From Myoxocephalus aenaeus (Eukaryota > Chordata > Actinopteri > Perciformes > Cottidae): a stretch of DNA of 64,000 nt. A program made the position numbers and the translations under genes. Below the pieces are notes generated by a model. The model saw only the letters and a program-made list of their open reading frames with translations, was not told the DNA's origin and did not search any database. Shown here piece after piece: positions 34,225 through 47,207 of this stretch. Each line of letters begins with the position of its first letter. The first letter of the stretch is position 1. The stretch lies in NCBI GenBank assembly GCA_038501785.1, contig JBAMJR010000788.1, positions 1 through 64,000 on the forward strand, in the 5' to 3' direction.

Positions 34225-34782
34225 ATCATTATGTTGAATAAAAAAAATAAAAAAAGCGATTCTTAAGTGGAGCTGGACATGCTGCTGTTCAGCATGCCGC
34301 CTCACTGATGTAATTGACACCGGAGGAACATAAGTGCTCAAACCTGGGTAAACTGTTATGCCAAGTGGCCCCTGCAGAACCAGACCCACCTCTGGAGCTC
34401 ACCCCCAACCCGGCTCACCATCCGACCCCGTGGACCCACACTTAAGCACACCCCCTAAGTTAAAGACCCTATTTGGCCAATTTAGATTCTCGTGCCCCTG
34501 GTACTCCAGAATAAGAGACACTCTGGATGATAACTGACATTTGGGTTAAGAGAAGAGAATGACATTGCAACTACATTAGTATGGGCAATACAGCTAGTCC
34601 CATTGCACATAGCCCAATGGCAGTTATTGTGGGGCTGTGTTTGCTTTCTGAGAAGGAGAAACTGCTTGCCAAGGGAAGCTAATATGCTAAAGGCATTGAA
34701 CTCTGGGATTATGCCATCTGCGAACCGTGAACTGGAGGGCTGTGTCTGGGAATTCCCACCCTGTCTCTGTCTCTTCCAACTC

Positions 34783-34946
34783 ATACTTACCTGGCAGGGG
34801 AGATACCATGATCATCAAGGTGGTTCACCCAGGGCGAGGCTCAGCCATTGCACGCCGGCTGTGCTGACCCCTGCGAATTCCCCAAATGTGGGAATCTCGA
34901 CTGCACAATTTCTGGTAGTGGGGGACTGCGTTCGCGCTCTCCCCTG
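34783..34946 (+). ncRNA. RNU1: U1 snRNA gene, unit 49
   Basis: G142; TTCTGAGAAGG, TGACATAA; pairs with unit 61. Confidence 0.97.
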
Positions 34947-35504
34947 ATCATTATGTTGAATAAAAAAAATAAAAAAAGCGATTCTTAAGTGGAGCTGGAC
35001 ATGCTGCTGTTCAGCATGCCGCCTCACTGACATAATTGACACCGGAGGAACATAAGTGCTCAAACCTGGGTAAACTGTTATGCCAAGTGGCCCCTGCAGA
35101 ACCAGACCCACCTCTGGAGCTCACCCCCAACCCGGCTCACCATCCGACCCCGTGGACCCACACTTAAGCACACCCCCTGAGTTAAAGACCCTATTTGGCC
35201 AATTTAGATTCTCGTGCCCCTGGTACTCCAGAATAAGAGACACTCTGGATGATAACTGACATTTGGGTTAAGAGAAGAGAATGACATTGCAACTACATTA
35301 GTATGGGCAATACAGCTAGTCCCATTGCACATAGCCCAATGGCAGTTATTGTGGGGCTGTGTTTGCTTTCTCAGAAGGAGAAACTGCTTGCCAAGGGAAG
35401 CTAATATGCTAAAGGCATTGAACTCTGGGATTATGCCATCTGCGAACCGTGAACTGGAGGGCTGTGTCTGGGAATTCCCACCCTGTCTCTGTCTCTTCCA
35501 ACTC

Positions 35505-35668
35505 ATACTTACCTGGCAGGGGAGATACCATGATCATCAAGGTGGTTCACCCAGGGCGAGGCTCAGCCATTGCACGCCGGCTGTGCTGACCCCTGCGAAT
35601 TCCCCAAATGTGGGAATCTCGACTGCACAATTTCTGGTAGTGGGGGACTGCGTTCGCGCTCTCCCCTG
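35505..35668 (+). ncRNA. RNU1: U1 snRNA gene, unit 50
   Basis: G142; TTCTCAGAAGG, TGACGTAA, GACGCTCTGG; pairs with unit 62 and precedes a 7-bp-deletion unit. Confidence 0.97.
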
Positions 35669-36219
35669 ATCATTATGTTGAATAAAAAAAATAAAAAAAG
35701 CGATTCTTAAGTGGAGCTGGACATGCTGCTGTTCAGCATGCCGCCTCACTGACGTAATTGACACCGGAGGAACATAAGTGCTCAAACCTGGGTAAACTGT
35801 TATGCCAAGTGGCCCCTGCAGAACCAGACCCACCTCTGGAGCTCACCCCCAACCCGGCTCACCATCCGACCCCGTGGACCCACACTTAAGCACACCCCCT
35901 GAGTTAAAGACCCTATTTGGCCAATTTAGATTCTCGTGCCCCTGGTACTCCAGAATAAGAGACGCTCTGGATGATAACTGACATTTGGGTTAAGAGAAGA
36001 GAATGACATTGCAACTACATTAGTATGGGCAATACAGCTAGTCCCATTGCACATAGCCCAATGGCAGTTATTGTGGGGCTGTGTTTGCTTTCTCAGAAGG
36101 AGAAACTGCTTGCCAAGGGAAGCTAATATGCTAAAGGCATTGAACTCTGGGATTATGCGAACCGTGAACTGGAGGGCTGTGTCTGGGAGTTCCCACCCTG
36201 TCTCTGTCTCTTCCAACTC

Positions 36220-36383
36220 ATACTTACCTGGCAGGGGAGATACCATGATCATCAAGGTGGTTCACCCAGGGCGAGGCTCAGCCATTGCACGCCGGCTGTG
36301 CTGACCCCTGCGAATTCCCCAAATGTGGGAATCTCGACTGCACAATTTCTGGTAGTGGGGGACTGCGTTCGCGCTCTCCCCTG
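36220..36383 (+). ncRNA. RNU1: U1 snRNA gene, unit 51
   Basis: G142; 7-bp deletion, GGGAGTTCCC, TTGCAACT, TGACATAA; pairs with unit 63. Confidence 0.97.
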
Positions 36384-36941
36384 ATCATTATGTTGAATAA
36401 AAAAAATAAAAAAAGCGATTCTTAAGTGGAGCTGGACATGCTGCTGTTCAGCATGCCGCCTCACTGACATAATTGACACCGGAGGAACATAAGTGCTCAA
36501 ACCTGGGTAAACTGTTATGCCAAGTGGCCCCTGCAGAACCAGACCCACCTCTGGAGCTCACCCCCAACCCGGCTCACCATCCGACCCCGTGGACCCACAC
36601 TTAAGCACACCCCCTGAGTTAAAGACCCTATTTGGCCAATTTAGATTCTCGTGCCCCTGGTACTCCAGAATAAGAGACACTCTGGATGATAACTGACATT
36701 TGGGTTAAGAGAAGAGAATGACATTGCAACTACATTAGTATGGGCAATACAGCTAGTCCCATTGCACATAGCCCAATGGCAGTTATTGTGGGGCTGTGTT
36801 TGCTTTCTGAGAAGGAGAAACTGCTTGCCAAGGGAAGCTAATATGCTAAAGGCATTGAACTCTGGGATTATGCCATCTGCGAACCGTGAACTGGAGGGCT
36901 GTGTCTGGGAATTCCCACCCTGTCTCTGTCTCTTCCAACTC

Positions 36942-37105
36942 ATACTTACCTGGCAGGGGAGATACCATGATCATCAAGGTGGTTCACCCAGGGCGAGGCT
37001 CAGCCATTGCACGCCGGCTGTGCTGACCCCTGCGAATTCCCCAAATGTGGGAATCTCGACTGCACAATTTCTGGTAGTGGGGGACTGTGTTCGCGCTCTC
37101 CCCTG
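36942..37105 (+). ncRNA. RNU1: U1 snRNA gene, unit 52 (C147U)
   Basis: C to T at 37088 (RNA position 147) in the upper stem of stem-loop IV, turning C147-G154 into a U-G wobble below the UUCG loop; shared only with unit 64. Spacer TGATGTAA, CCTAAG. Confidence 0.97.
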
Positions 37106-37663
37106 ATCATTATGTTGAATAAAAAAAATAAAAAAAGCGATTCTTAAGTGGAGCTGGACATGCTGCTGTTCAGCATGCCGCCTCACTGATGTAATTGACA
37201 CCGGAGGAACATAAGTGCTCAAACCTGGGTAAACTGTTATGCCAAGTGGCCCCTGCAGAACCAGACCCACCTCTGGAGCTCACCCCCAACCCGGCTCACC
37301 ATCCGACCCCGTGGACCCACACTTAAGCACACCCCCTAAGTTAAAGACCCTATTTGGCCAATTTAGATTCTCGTGCCCCTGGTACTCCAGAATAAGAGAC
37401 ACTCTGGATGATAACTGACATTTGGGTTAAGAGAAGAGAATGACATTGCAACTACATTAGTATGGGCAATACAGCTAGTCCCATTGCACATAGCCCAATG
37501 GCAGTTATTGTGGGGCTGTGTTTGCTTTCTGAGAAGGAGAAACTGCTTGCCAAGGGAAGCTAATATGCTAAAGGCATTGAACTCTGGGATTATGCCATCT
37601 GCGAACCGTGAACTGGAGGGCTGTGTCTGGGAATTCCCACCCTGTCTCTGTCTCTTCCAACTC

Positions 37664-37827
37664 ATACTTACCTGGCAGGGGAGATACCATGATCATCAAG
37701 GTGGTTCACCCAGGGCGAGGCTCAGCCATTGCACGCCGGCTGTGCTGACCCCTGCGAATTCCCCAAATGTGGGAATCTCGACTGCACAATTTCTGGTAGT
37801 GGGGGACTGCGTTCGCGCTCTCCCCTG
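37664..37827 (+). ncRNA. RNU1: U1 snRNA gene, unit 53
   Basis: G142; TTCTGAGAAGG, TGACATAA; the single unit between higher-order blocks A and B. Confidence 0.97.
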
Positions 37828-38385
37828 ATCATTATGTTGAATAAAAAAAATAAAAAAAGCGATTCTTAAGTGGAGCTGGACATGCTGCTGTTCAGCATGC
37901 CGCCTCACTGACATAATTGACACCGGAGGAACATAAGTGCTCAAACCTGGGTAAACTGTTATGCCAAGTGGCCCCTGCAGAACCAGACCCACCTCTGGAG
38001 CTCACCCCCAACCCGGCTCACCATCCGACCCCGTGGACCCACACTTAAGCACACCCCCTGAGTTAAAGACCCTATTTGGCCAATTTAGATTCTCGTGCCC
38101 CTGGTACTCCAGAATAAGAGACACTCTGGATGATAACTGACATTTGGGTTAAGAGAAGAGAATGACATTGCAACTACATTAGTATGGGCAATACAGCTAG
38201 TCCCATTGCACATAGCCCAATGGCAGTTATTGTGGGGCTGTGTTTGCTTTCTCAGAAGGAGAAACTGCTTGCCAAGGGAAGCTAATATGCTAAAGGCATT
38301 GAACTCTGGGATTATGCCATCTGCGAACCGTGAACTGGAGGGCTGTGTCTGGGAATTCCCACCCTGTCTCTGTCTCTTCCAACTC

Positions 38386-38549
38386 ATACTTACCTGGCAG
38401 GGGAGATACCATGATCATCAAGGTGGTTCACCCAGGGCGAGGCTCAGCCATTGCACGCCGGCTGTGCTGACCCCTGCGAATTCCCCAAATGTGGGAATCT
38501 CGACTGCACAATTTCTGGTAGTGGGGGACTGCGTTCGCGCTCTCCCCTG
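38386..38549 (+). ncRNA. RNU1: U1 snRNA gene, unit 54
   Basis: G142; TTCTCAGAAGG, TGACATAA; first unit of block B. Confidence 0.97.
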
Positions 38550-39107
38550 ATCATTATGTTGAATAAAAAAAATAAAAAAAGCGATTCTTAAGTGGAGCTG
38601 GACATGCTGCTGTTCAGCATGCCGCCTCACTGACATAATTGACACCGGAGGAACATAAGTGCTCAAACCTGGGTAAACTGTTATGCCAAGTGGCCCCTGC
38701 AGAACCAGACCCACCTCTGGAGCTCACCCCCAACCCGGCTCACCATCCGACCCCGTGGACCCACACTTAAGCACACCCCCTGAGTTAAAGACCCTATTTG
38801 GCCAATTTAGATTCTCGTGCCCCTGGTACTCCAGAATAAGAGACACTCTGGATGATAACTGACATTTGGGTTAAGAGAAGAGAATGACATTGCAACTACA
38901 TTAGTATGGGCAATACAGCTAGTCCCATTGCACATAGCCCAATGGCAGTTATTGTGGGGCTGTGTTTGCTTTCTCAGAAGGAGAAACTGCTTGCCAAGGG
39001 AAGCTAATATGCTAAAGGCATTGAACTCTGGGATTATGCCATCTGCGAACCGTGAACTGGAGGGCTGTGTCTGGGAATTCCCACCCTGTCTCTGTCTCTT
39101 CCAACTC

Positions 39108-39271
39108 ATACTTACCTGGCAGGGGAGATACCATGATCATCAAGGTGGTTCACCCAGGGCGAGGCTCAGCCATTGCACGCCGGCTGTGCTGACCCCTGCG
39201 AATTCCCCAAATGTGGGAATCTCGACTGCACAATTTCTGGTAGTGGGGGACTGCGTTCGCGCTCTCCCCTG
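39108..39271 (+). ncRNA. RNU1: U1 snRNA gene, unit 55
   Basis: G142; TTCTCAGAAGG, TGACATAA; pairs with unit 43. Confidence 0.97.
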
Positions 39272-39822
39272 ATCATTATGTTGAATAAAAAAAATAAAAA
39301 AAGCGATTCTTAAGTGGAGCTGGACATGCTGCTGTTCAGCATGCCGCCTCACTGACATAATTGACACCGGAGGAACATAAGTGCTCAAACCTGGGTAAAC
39401 TGTTATGCCAAGTGGCCCCTGCAGAACCAGACCCACCTCTGGAGCTCACCCCCAACCCGGCTCACCATCCGACCCCGTGGACCCACACTTAAGCACACCC
39501 CCTGAGTTAAAGACCCTATTTGGCCAATTTAGATTCTCGTGCCCCTGGTACTCCAGAATAAGAGACACTCTGGATGATAACTGACATTTGGGTTAAGAGA
39601 AGAGAATGACATTGCAATTACATTAGTATGGGCAATACAGCTAGTCCCATTGCACATAGCCCAATGGCAGTTATTGTGGGGCTGTGTTTGCTTTCTCAGA
39701 AGGAGAAACTGCTTGCCAAGGGAAGCTAATATGCTAAAGGCATTGAACTCTGGGATTATGCGAACCGTGAACTGGAGGGCTGTGTCTGGGAGTTCCCACC
39801 CTGTCTCTGTCTCTTCCAACTC

Positions 39823-39986
39823 ATACTTACCTGGCAGGGGAGATACCATGATCATCAAGGTGGTTCACCCAGGGCGAGGCTCAGCCATTGCACGCCGGCT
39901 GTGCTGACCCCTGCGAATTCCCCAAATGTGGGAATCTCGACTGCACAATTTCTGGTAGTGGGGGACTGCGTTCGCGCTCTCCCCTG
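39823..39986 (+). ncRNA. RNU1: U1 snRNA gene, unit 56
   Basis: G142; TTGCAATT and 7-bp-deletion haplotype; the last occurrence of TTGCAATT in the window. Confidence 0.97.
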
Positions 39987-40544
39987 ATCATTATGTTGAA
40001 TAAAAAAAATAAAAAAAGCGATTCTTAAGTGGAGCTGGACATGCTGCTGTTCAGCATGCCGCCTCACTGACATAATTGACACCGGAGGAACATAAGTGCT
40101 CAAACCTGGGTAAACTGTTATGCCAAGTGGCCCCTGCAGAACCAGACCCACCTCTGGAGCTCACCCCCAACCCGGCTCACCATCCGACCCCGTGGACCCA
40201 CACTTAAGCACACCCCCTGAGTTAAAGACCCTATTTGGCCAATTTAGATTCTCGTGCCCCTGGTACTCCAGAATAAGAGACACTCTGGATGATAACTGAC
40301 ATTTGGGTTAAGAGAAGAGAATGACATTGCAACTACATTAGTATGGGCAATACAGCTAGTCCCATTGCACATAGCCCAATGGCAGTTATTGTGGGGCTGT
40401 GTTTGCTTTCTGAGAAGGAGAAACTGCTTGCCAAGGGAAGCTAATATGCTAAAGGCATTGAACTCTGGGATTATGCCATCTGCGAACCGTGAACTGGAGG
40501 GCTGTGTCTGGGAATTCCCACCCTGTCTCTGTCTCTTCCAACTC

Positions 40545-40708
40545 ATACTTACCTGGCAGGGGAGATACCATGATCATCAAGGTGGTTCACCCAGGGCGAG
40601 GCTCAGCCATTGCACGCCGGCTGTGCTGACCCCTGCGAATTCCCCAAATGTGGGAATCTCGACTGCACAATTTCTGGTAGTGGGGGACTGCGTTCGCGCT
40701 CTCCCCTG
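40545..40708 (+). ncRNA. RNU1: U1 snRNA gene, unit 57
   Basis: G142; TTCTGAGAAGG, TGACGTAA, GACGCTCTGG; pairs with unit 45. Confidence 0.97.
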
Positions 40709-41266
40709 ATCATTATGTTGAATAAAAAAAATAAAAAAAGCGATTCTTAAGTGGAGCTGGACATGCTGCTGTTCAGCATGCCGCCTCACTGACGTAATTG
40801 ACACCGGAGGAACATAAGTGCTCAAACCTGGGTAAACTGTTATGCCAAGTGGCCCCTGCAGAACCAGACCCACCTCTGGAGCTCACCCCCAACCCGGCTC
40901 ACCATCCGACCCCGTGGACCCACACTTAAGCACACCCCCTGAGTTAAAGACCCTATTTGGCCAATTTAGATTCTCGTGCCCCTGGTACTCCAGAATAAGA
41001 GACGCTCTGGATGATAACTGACATTTGGGTTAAGAGAAGAGAATGACATTGCAACTACATTAGTATGGGCAATACAGCTAGTCCCATTGCACATAGCCCA
41101 ATGGCAGTTATTGTGGGGCTGTGTTTGCTTTCTCAGAAGGAGAAACTGCTTGCCAAGGGAAGCTAATATGCTAAAGGCATTGAACTCTGGGATTATGCCA
41201 TCTGCGAACCGTGAACTGGAGGGCTGTGTCTGGGAATTCCCACCCTGTCTCTGTCTCTTCCAACTC

Positions 41267-41430
41267 ATACTTACCTGGCAGGGGAGATACCATGATCATC
41301 AAGGTGGTTCACCCAGGGCGAGGCTCAGCCATTGCACGCCGGCTGTGCTGACCCCTGCGAATTCCCCAAATGTGGGAATCTCGACTGCACAATTTCTGGT
41401 AGTGGGGGACTGCGTTCGCGCTCTCCCCTG
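41267..41430 (+). ncRNA. RNU1: U1 snRNA gene, unit 58
   Basis: G142; TTCTCAGAAGG, TGACGTAA; pairs with unit 46. Confidence 0.97.
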
Positions 41431-41988
41431 ATCATTATGTTGAATAAAAAAAATAAAAAAAGCGATTCTTAAGTGGAGCTGGACATGCTGCTGTTCAGCA
41501 TGCCGCCTCACTGACGTAATTGACACCGGAGGAACATAAGTGCTCAAACCTGGGTAAACTGTTATGCCAAGTGGCCCCTGCAGAACCAGACCCACCTCTG
41601 GAGCTCACCCCCAACCCGGCTCACCATCCGACCCCGTGGACCCACACTTAAGCACACCCCCTGAGTTAAAGACCCTATTTGGCCAATTTAGATTCTCGTG
41701 CCCCTGGTACTCCAGAATAAGAGACACTCTGGATGATAACTGACATTTGGGTTAAGAGAAGAGAATGACATTGCAACTACATTAGTATGGGCAATACAGC
41801 TAGTCCCATTGCACATAGCCCAATGGCAGTTATTGTGGGGCTGTGTTTGCTTTCTCAGAAGGAGAAACTGCTTGCCAAGGGAAGCTAATATGCTAAAGGC
41901 ATTGAACTCTGGGATTATGCCATCTGCGAACCGTGAACTGGAGGGCTGTGTCTGGGAATTCCCACCCTGTCTCTGTCTCTTCCAACTC

Positions 41989-42152
41989 ATACTTACCTGG
42001 CAGGGGAGATACCATGATCATCAAGGTGGTTCACCCAGGGCGAGGCTCAGCCATTGCACGCCGGCTGTGCTGACCCCTGCGAATTCCCCAAATGTGGGAA
42101 TCTCGACTGCACAATTTCTGGTAGTGGGGGACTGCGTTCGCGCTCTCCCCTG
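41989..42152 (+). ncRNA. RNU1: U1 snRNA gene, unit 59
   Basis: G142; TGATGTAA, ACAATCC, CCCCATGG and CCTAAG, as in unit 47. Confidence 0.97.
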
Positions 42153-42710
42153 ATCATTATGTTGAATAAAAAAAATAAAAAAAGCGATTCTTAAGTGGAG
42201 CTGGACATGCTGCTGTTCAGCATGCCGCCTCACTGATGTAATTGACACCGGAGGAACATAAGTGCTCAAACCTGGGTAAACTGTTATGCCAAGTGGCCCC
42301 TGCAGAACCAGACCCACCTCTGGAGCTCACCCCCAACCCGGCTCACAATCCGACCCCATGGACCCACACTTAAGCACACCCCCTAAGTTAAAGACCCTAT
42401 TTGGCCAATTTAGATTCTCGTGCCCCTGGTACTCCAGAATAAGAGACACTCTGGATGATAACTGACATTTGGGTTAAGAGAAGAGAATGACATTGCAACT
42501 ACATTAGTATGGGCAATACAGCTAGTCCCATTGCACATAGCCCAATGGCAGTTATTGTGGGGCTGTGTTTGCTTTCTGAGAAGGAGAAACTGCTTGCCAA
42601 GGGAAGCTAATATGCTAAAGGCATTGAACTCTGGGATTATGCCATCTGCGAACCGTGAACTGGAGGGCTGTGTCTGGGAATTCCCACCCTGTCTCTGTCT
42701 CTTCCAACTC

Positions 42711-42874
42711 ATACTTACCTGGCAGGGGAGATACCATGATCATCAAGGTGGTTCACCCAGGGCGAGGCTCAGCCATTGCACGCCGGCTGTGCTGACCCCT
42801 GCGAATTCCCCAAATGTGGGAATCTCGACTGCACAATTTCTGGTAGTGGGGGACTGCGTTCGCGCTCTCCCCTG
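42711..42874 (+). ncRNA. RNU1: U1 snRNA gene, unit 60
   Basis: G142; TTCTGAGAAGG, TGATGTAA, CCTAAG; pairs with unit 48. Confidence 0.97.
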
Positions 42875-43432
42875 ATCATTATGTTGAATAAAAAAAATAA
42901 AAAAAGCGATTCTTAAGTGGAGCTGGACATGCTGCTGTTCAGCATGCCGCCTCACTGATGTAATTGACACCGGAGGAACATAAGTGCTCAAACCTGGGTA
43001 AACTGTTATGCCAAGTGGCCCCTGCAGAACCAGACCCACCTCTGGAGCTCACCCCCAACCCGGCTCACCATCCGACCCCGTGGACCCACACTTAAGCACA
43101 CCCCCTAAGTTAAAGACCCTATTTGGCCAATTTAGATTCTCGTGCCCCTGGTACTCCAGAATAAGAGACACTCTGGATGATAACTGACATTTGGGTTAAG
43201 AGAAGAGAATGACATTGCAACTACATTAGTATGGGCAATACAGCTAGTCCCATTGCACATAGCCCAATGGCAGTTATTGTGGGGCTGTGTTTGCTTTCTG
43301 AGAAGGAGAAACTGCTTGCCAAGGGAAGCTAATATGCTAAAGGCATTGAACTCTGGGATTATGCCATCTGCGAACCGTGAACTGGAGGGCTGTGTCTGGG
43401 AATTCCCACCCTGTCTCTGTCTCTTCCAACTC

Positions 43433-43596
43433 ATACTTACCTGGCAGGGGAGATACCATGATCATCAAGGTGGTTCACCCAGGGCGAGGCTCAGCCATTG
43501 CACGCCGGCTGTGCTGACCCCTGCGAATTCCCCAAATGTGGGAATCTCGACTGCACAATTTCTGGTAGTGGGGGACTGCGTTCGCGCTCTCCCCTG
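43433..43596 (+). ncRNA. RNU1: U1 snRNA gene, unit 61
   Basis: G142; TTCTGAGAAGG, TGACATAA; pairs with unit 49. Confidence 0.97.
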
Positions 43597-44154
43597 ATCA
43601 TTATGTTGAATAAAAAAAATAAAAAAAGCGATTCTTAAGTGGAGCTGGACATGCTGCTGTTCAGCATGCCGCCTCACTGACATAATTGACACCGGAGGAA
43701 CATAAGTGCTCAAACCTGGGTAAACTGTTATGCCAAGTGGCCCCTGCAGAACCAGACCCACCTCTGGAGCTCACCCCCAACCCGGCTCACCATCCGACCC
43801 CGTGGACCCACACTTAAGCACACCCCCTGAGTTAAAGACCCTATTTGGCCAATTTAGATTCTCGTGCCCCTGGTACTCCAGAATAAGAGACACTCTGGAT
43901 GATAACTGACATTTGGGTTAAGAGAAGAGAATGACATTGCAACTACATTAGTATGGGCAATACAGCTAGTCCCATTGCACATAGCCCAATGGCAGTTATT
44001 GTGGGGCTGTGTTTGCTTTCTCAGAAGGAGAAACTGCTTGCCAAGGGAAGCTAATATGCTAAAGGCATTGAACTCTGGGATTATGCCATCTGCGAACCGT
44101 GAACTGGAGGGCTGTGTCTGGGAATTCCCACCCTGTCTCTGTCTCTTCCAACTC

Positions 44155-44318
44155 ATACTTACCTGGCAGGGGAGATACCATGATCATCAAGGTGGTTCAC
44201 CCAGGGCGAGGCTCAGCCATTGCACGCCGGCTGTGCTGACCCCTGCGAATTCCCCAAATGTGGGAATCTCGACTGCACAATTTCTGGTAGTGGGGGACTG
44301 CGTTCGCGCTCTCCCCTG
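44155..44318 (+). ncRNA. RNU1: U1 snRNA gene, unit 62
   Basis: G142; TTCTCAGAAGG, TGACGTAA, GACGCTCTGG; pairs with unit 50. Confidence 0.97.
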
Positions 44319-44869
44319 ATCATTATGTTGAATAAAAAAAATAAAAAAAGCGATTCTTAAGTGGAGCTGGACATGCTGCTGTTCAGCATGCCGCCTCACT
44401 GACGTAATTGACACCGGAGGAACATAAGTGCTCAAACCTGGGTAAACTGTTATGCCAAGTGGCCCCTGCAGAACCAGACCCACCTCTGGAGCTCACCCCC
44501 AACCCGGCTCACCATCCGACCCCGTGGACCCACACTTAAGCACACCCCCTGAGTTAAAGACCCTATTTGGCCAATTTAGATTCTCGTGCCCCTGGTACTC
44601 CAGAATAAGAGACGCTCTGGATGATAACTGACATTTGGGTTAAGAGAAGAGAATGACATTGCAACTACATTAGTATGGGCAATACAGCTAGTCCCATTGC
44701 ACATAGCCCAATGGCAGTTATTGTGGGGCTGTGTTTGCTTTCTCAGAAGGAGAAACTGCTTGCCAAGGGAAGCTAATATGCTAAAGGCATTGAACTCTGG
44801 GATTATGCGAACCGTGAACTGGAGGGCTGTGTCTGGGAGTTCCCACCCTGTCTCTGTCTCTTCCAACTC

Positions 44870-45033
44870 ATACTTACCTGGCAGGGGAGATACCATGATC
44901 ATCAAGGTGGTTCACCCAGGGCGAGGCTCAGCCATTGCACGCCGGCTGTGCTGACCCCTGCGAATTCCCCAAATGTGGGAATCTCGACTGCACAATTTCT
45001 GGTAGTGGGGGACTGCGTTCGCGCTCTCCCCTG
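44870..45033 (+). ncRNA. RNU1: U1 snRNA gene, unit 63
   Basis: G142; 7-bp deletion, GGGAGTTCCC, TGACATAA; pairs with unit 51. Confidence 0.97.
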
Positions 45034-45591
45034 ATCATTATGTTGAATAAAAAAAATAAAAAAAGCGATTCTTAAGTGGAGCTGGACATGCTGCTGTTCA
45101 GCATGCCGCCTCACTGACATAATTGACACCGGAGGAACATAAGTGCTCAAACCTGGGTAAACTGTTATGCCAAGTGGCCCCTGCAGAACCAGACCCACCT
45201 CTGGAGCTCACCCCCAACCCGGCTCACCATCCGACCCCGTGGACCCACACTTAAGCACACCCCCTGAGTTAAAGACCCTATTTGGCCAATTTAGATTCTC
45301 GTGCCCCTGGTACTCCAGAATAAGAGACACTCTGGATGATAACTGACATTTGGGTTAAGAGAAGAGAATGACATTGCAACTACATTAGTATGGGCAATAC
45401 AGCTAGTCCCATTGCACATAGCCCAATGGCAGTTATTGTGGGGCTGTGTTTGCTTTCTGAGAAGGAGAAACTGCTTGCCAAGGGAAGCTAATATGCTAAA
45501 GGCATTGAACTCTGGGATTATGCCATCTGCGAACCGTGAACTGGAGGGCTGTGTCTGGGAATTCCCACCCTGTCTCTGTCTCTTCCAACTC

Positions 45592-45755
45592 ATACTTACC
45601 TGGCAGGGGAGATACCATGATCATCAAGGTGGTTCACCCAGGGCGAGGCTCAGCCATTGCACGCCGGCTGTGCTGACCCCTGCGAATTCCCCAAATGTGG
45701 GAATCTCGACTGCACAATTTCTGGTAGTGGGGGACTGTGTTCGCGCTCTCCCCTG
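45592..45755 (+). ncRNA. RNU1: U1 snRNA gene, unit 64 (C147U)
   Basis: Second copy of the C147U gene (45738), in the same order as unit 52; TGATGTAA, CCTAAG. Last unit of block B. Confidence 0.97.
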
Positions 45756-46313
45756 ATCATTATGTTGAATAAAAAAAATAAAAAAAGCGATTCTTAAGTG
45801 GAGCTGGACATGCTGCTGTTCAGCATGCCGCCTCACTGATGTAATTGACACCGGAGGAACATAAGTGCTCAAACCTGGGTAAACTGTTATGCCAAGTGGC
45901 CCCTGCAGAACCAGACCCACCTCTGGAGCTCACCCCCAACCCGGCTCACCATCCGACCCCGTGGACCCACACTTAAGCACACCCCCTAAGTTAAAGACCC
46001 TATTTGGCCAATTTAGATTCTCGTGCCCCTGGTACTCCAGAATAAGAGACACTCTGGATGATAACTGACATTTGGGTTAAGAGAAGAGAATGACATTGCA
46101 ACTACATTAGTATGGGCAATACAGCTAGTCCCATTGCACATAGCCCAATGGCAGTTATTGTGGGGCTGTGTTTGCTTTCTGAGAAGGAGAAACTGCTTGC
46201 CAAGGGAAGCTAATATGCTAAAGGCATTGAACTCTGGGATTATGCCATCTGCGAACCGTGAACTGGAGGGCTGTGTCTGGGAATTCCCACCCTGTCTCTG
46301 TCTCTTCCAACTC

Positions 46314-46477
46314 ATACTTACCTGGCAGGGGAGATACCATGATCATCAAGGTGGTTCACCCAGGGCGAGGCTCAGCCATTGCACGCCGGCTGTGCTGACC
46401 CCTGCGAATTCCCCAAATGTGGGAATCTCGACTGCACAATTTCTGGTAGTGGGGGACTGCGTTCGCGCTCTCCCCTG
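46314..46477 (+). ncRNA. RNU1: U1 snRNA gene, unit 65
   Basis: G142; TTCTGAGAAGG, TGATGTAA, CCTAAG. Confidence 0.97.
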
Positions 46478-47035
46478 ATCATTATGTTGAATAAAAAAAA
46501 TAAAAAAAGCGATTCTTAAGTGGAGCTGGACATGCTGCTGTTCAGCATGCCGCCTCACTGATGTAATTGACACCGGAGGAACATAAGTGCTCAAACCTGG
46601 GTAAACTGTTATGCCAAGTGGCCCCTGCAGAACCAGACCCACCTCTGGAGCTCACCCCCAACCCGGCTCACCATCCGACCCCGTGGACCCACACTTAAGC
46701 ACACCCCCTAAGTTAAAGACCCTATTTGGCCAATTTAGATTCTCGTGCCCCTGGTACTCCAGAATAAGAGACACTCTGGATGATAACTGACATTTGGGTT
46801 AAGAGAAGAGAATGACATTGCAACTACATTAGTATGGGCAATACAGCTAGTCCCATTGCACATAGCCCAATGGCAGTTATTGTGGGGCTGTGTTTGCTTT
46901 CTGAGAAGGAGAAACTGCTTGCCAAGGGAAGCTAATATGCTAAAGGCATTGAACTCTGGGATTATGCCATCTGCGAACCGTGAACTGGAGGGCTGTGTCT
47001 GGGAATTCCCACCCTGTCTCTGTCTCTTCCAACTC

Positions 47036-47199
47036 ATACTTACCTGGCAGGGGAGATACCATGATCATCAAGGTGGTTCACCCAGGGCGAGGCTCAGCCA
47101 TTGCACGCCGGCTGTGCTGACCCCTGCGAATTCCCCAAATGTGGGAATCTCGACTGCACAATTTCTGGTAGTGGGGGACTGCGTTCGCGCTCTCCCCTG
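47036..47199 (+). ncRNA. RNU1: U1 snRNA gene, unit 66
   Basis: G142; 713-bp unit with a short 3' box reading GTTAAAT. TGACATAA is combined with CCTAAG, a recombinant pairing seen only here. Confidence 0.97.
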
Positions 47200-47207
47200 A
47201 TCATTAT

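Larger units (their letters stand above)
29486..37413 (+). repeat. Higher-order block, copy A (units 42-52)
   Basis: Eleven consecutive units whose diagnostic variants recur in the same order 8650 bp downstream in units 54-64. Shared markers include the TTGCAATT/7-bp-deletion unit (44 and 56), GACGCTCTGG (45 and 57; 50 and 62), the ACAATCC/CCCCATGG/CCTAAG combination (47 and 59) and the U1 change C147U (52 and 64). Unit 53 differs from unit 65, and unit 41 from unit 53, which marks the block edges. Confidence 0.85.
38136..46063 (+). repeat. Higher-order block, copy B (units 54-64)
   Basis: Second copy of the 11-unit block at a constant 8650-bp offset from copy A. The offset equals 12 units, two of them of the 715-bp class. 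The near identity of variant order indicates a recent segmental duplication by unequal exchange, or less likely an assembly duplication. Confidence 0.85.
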
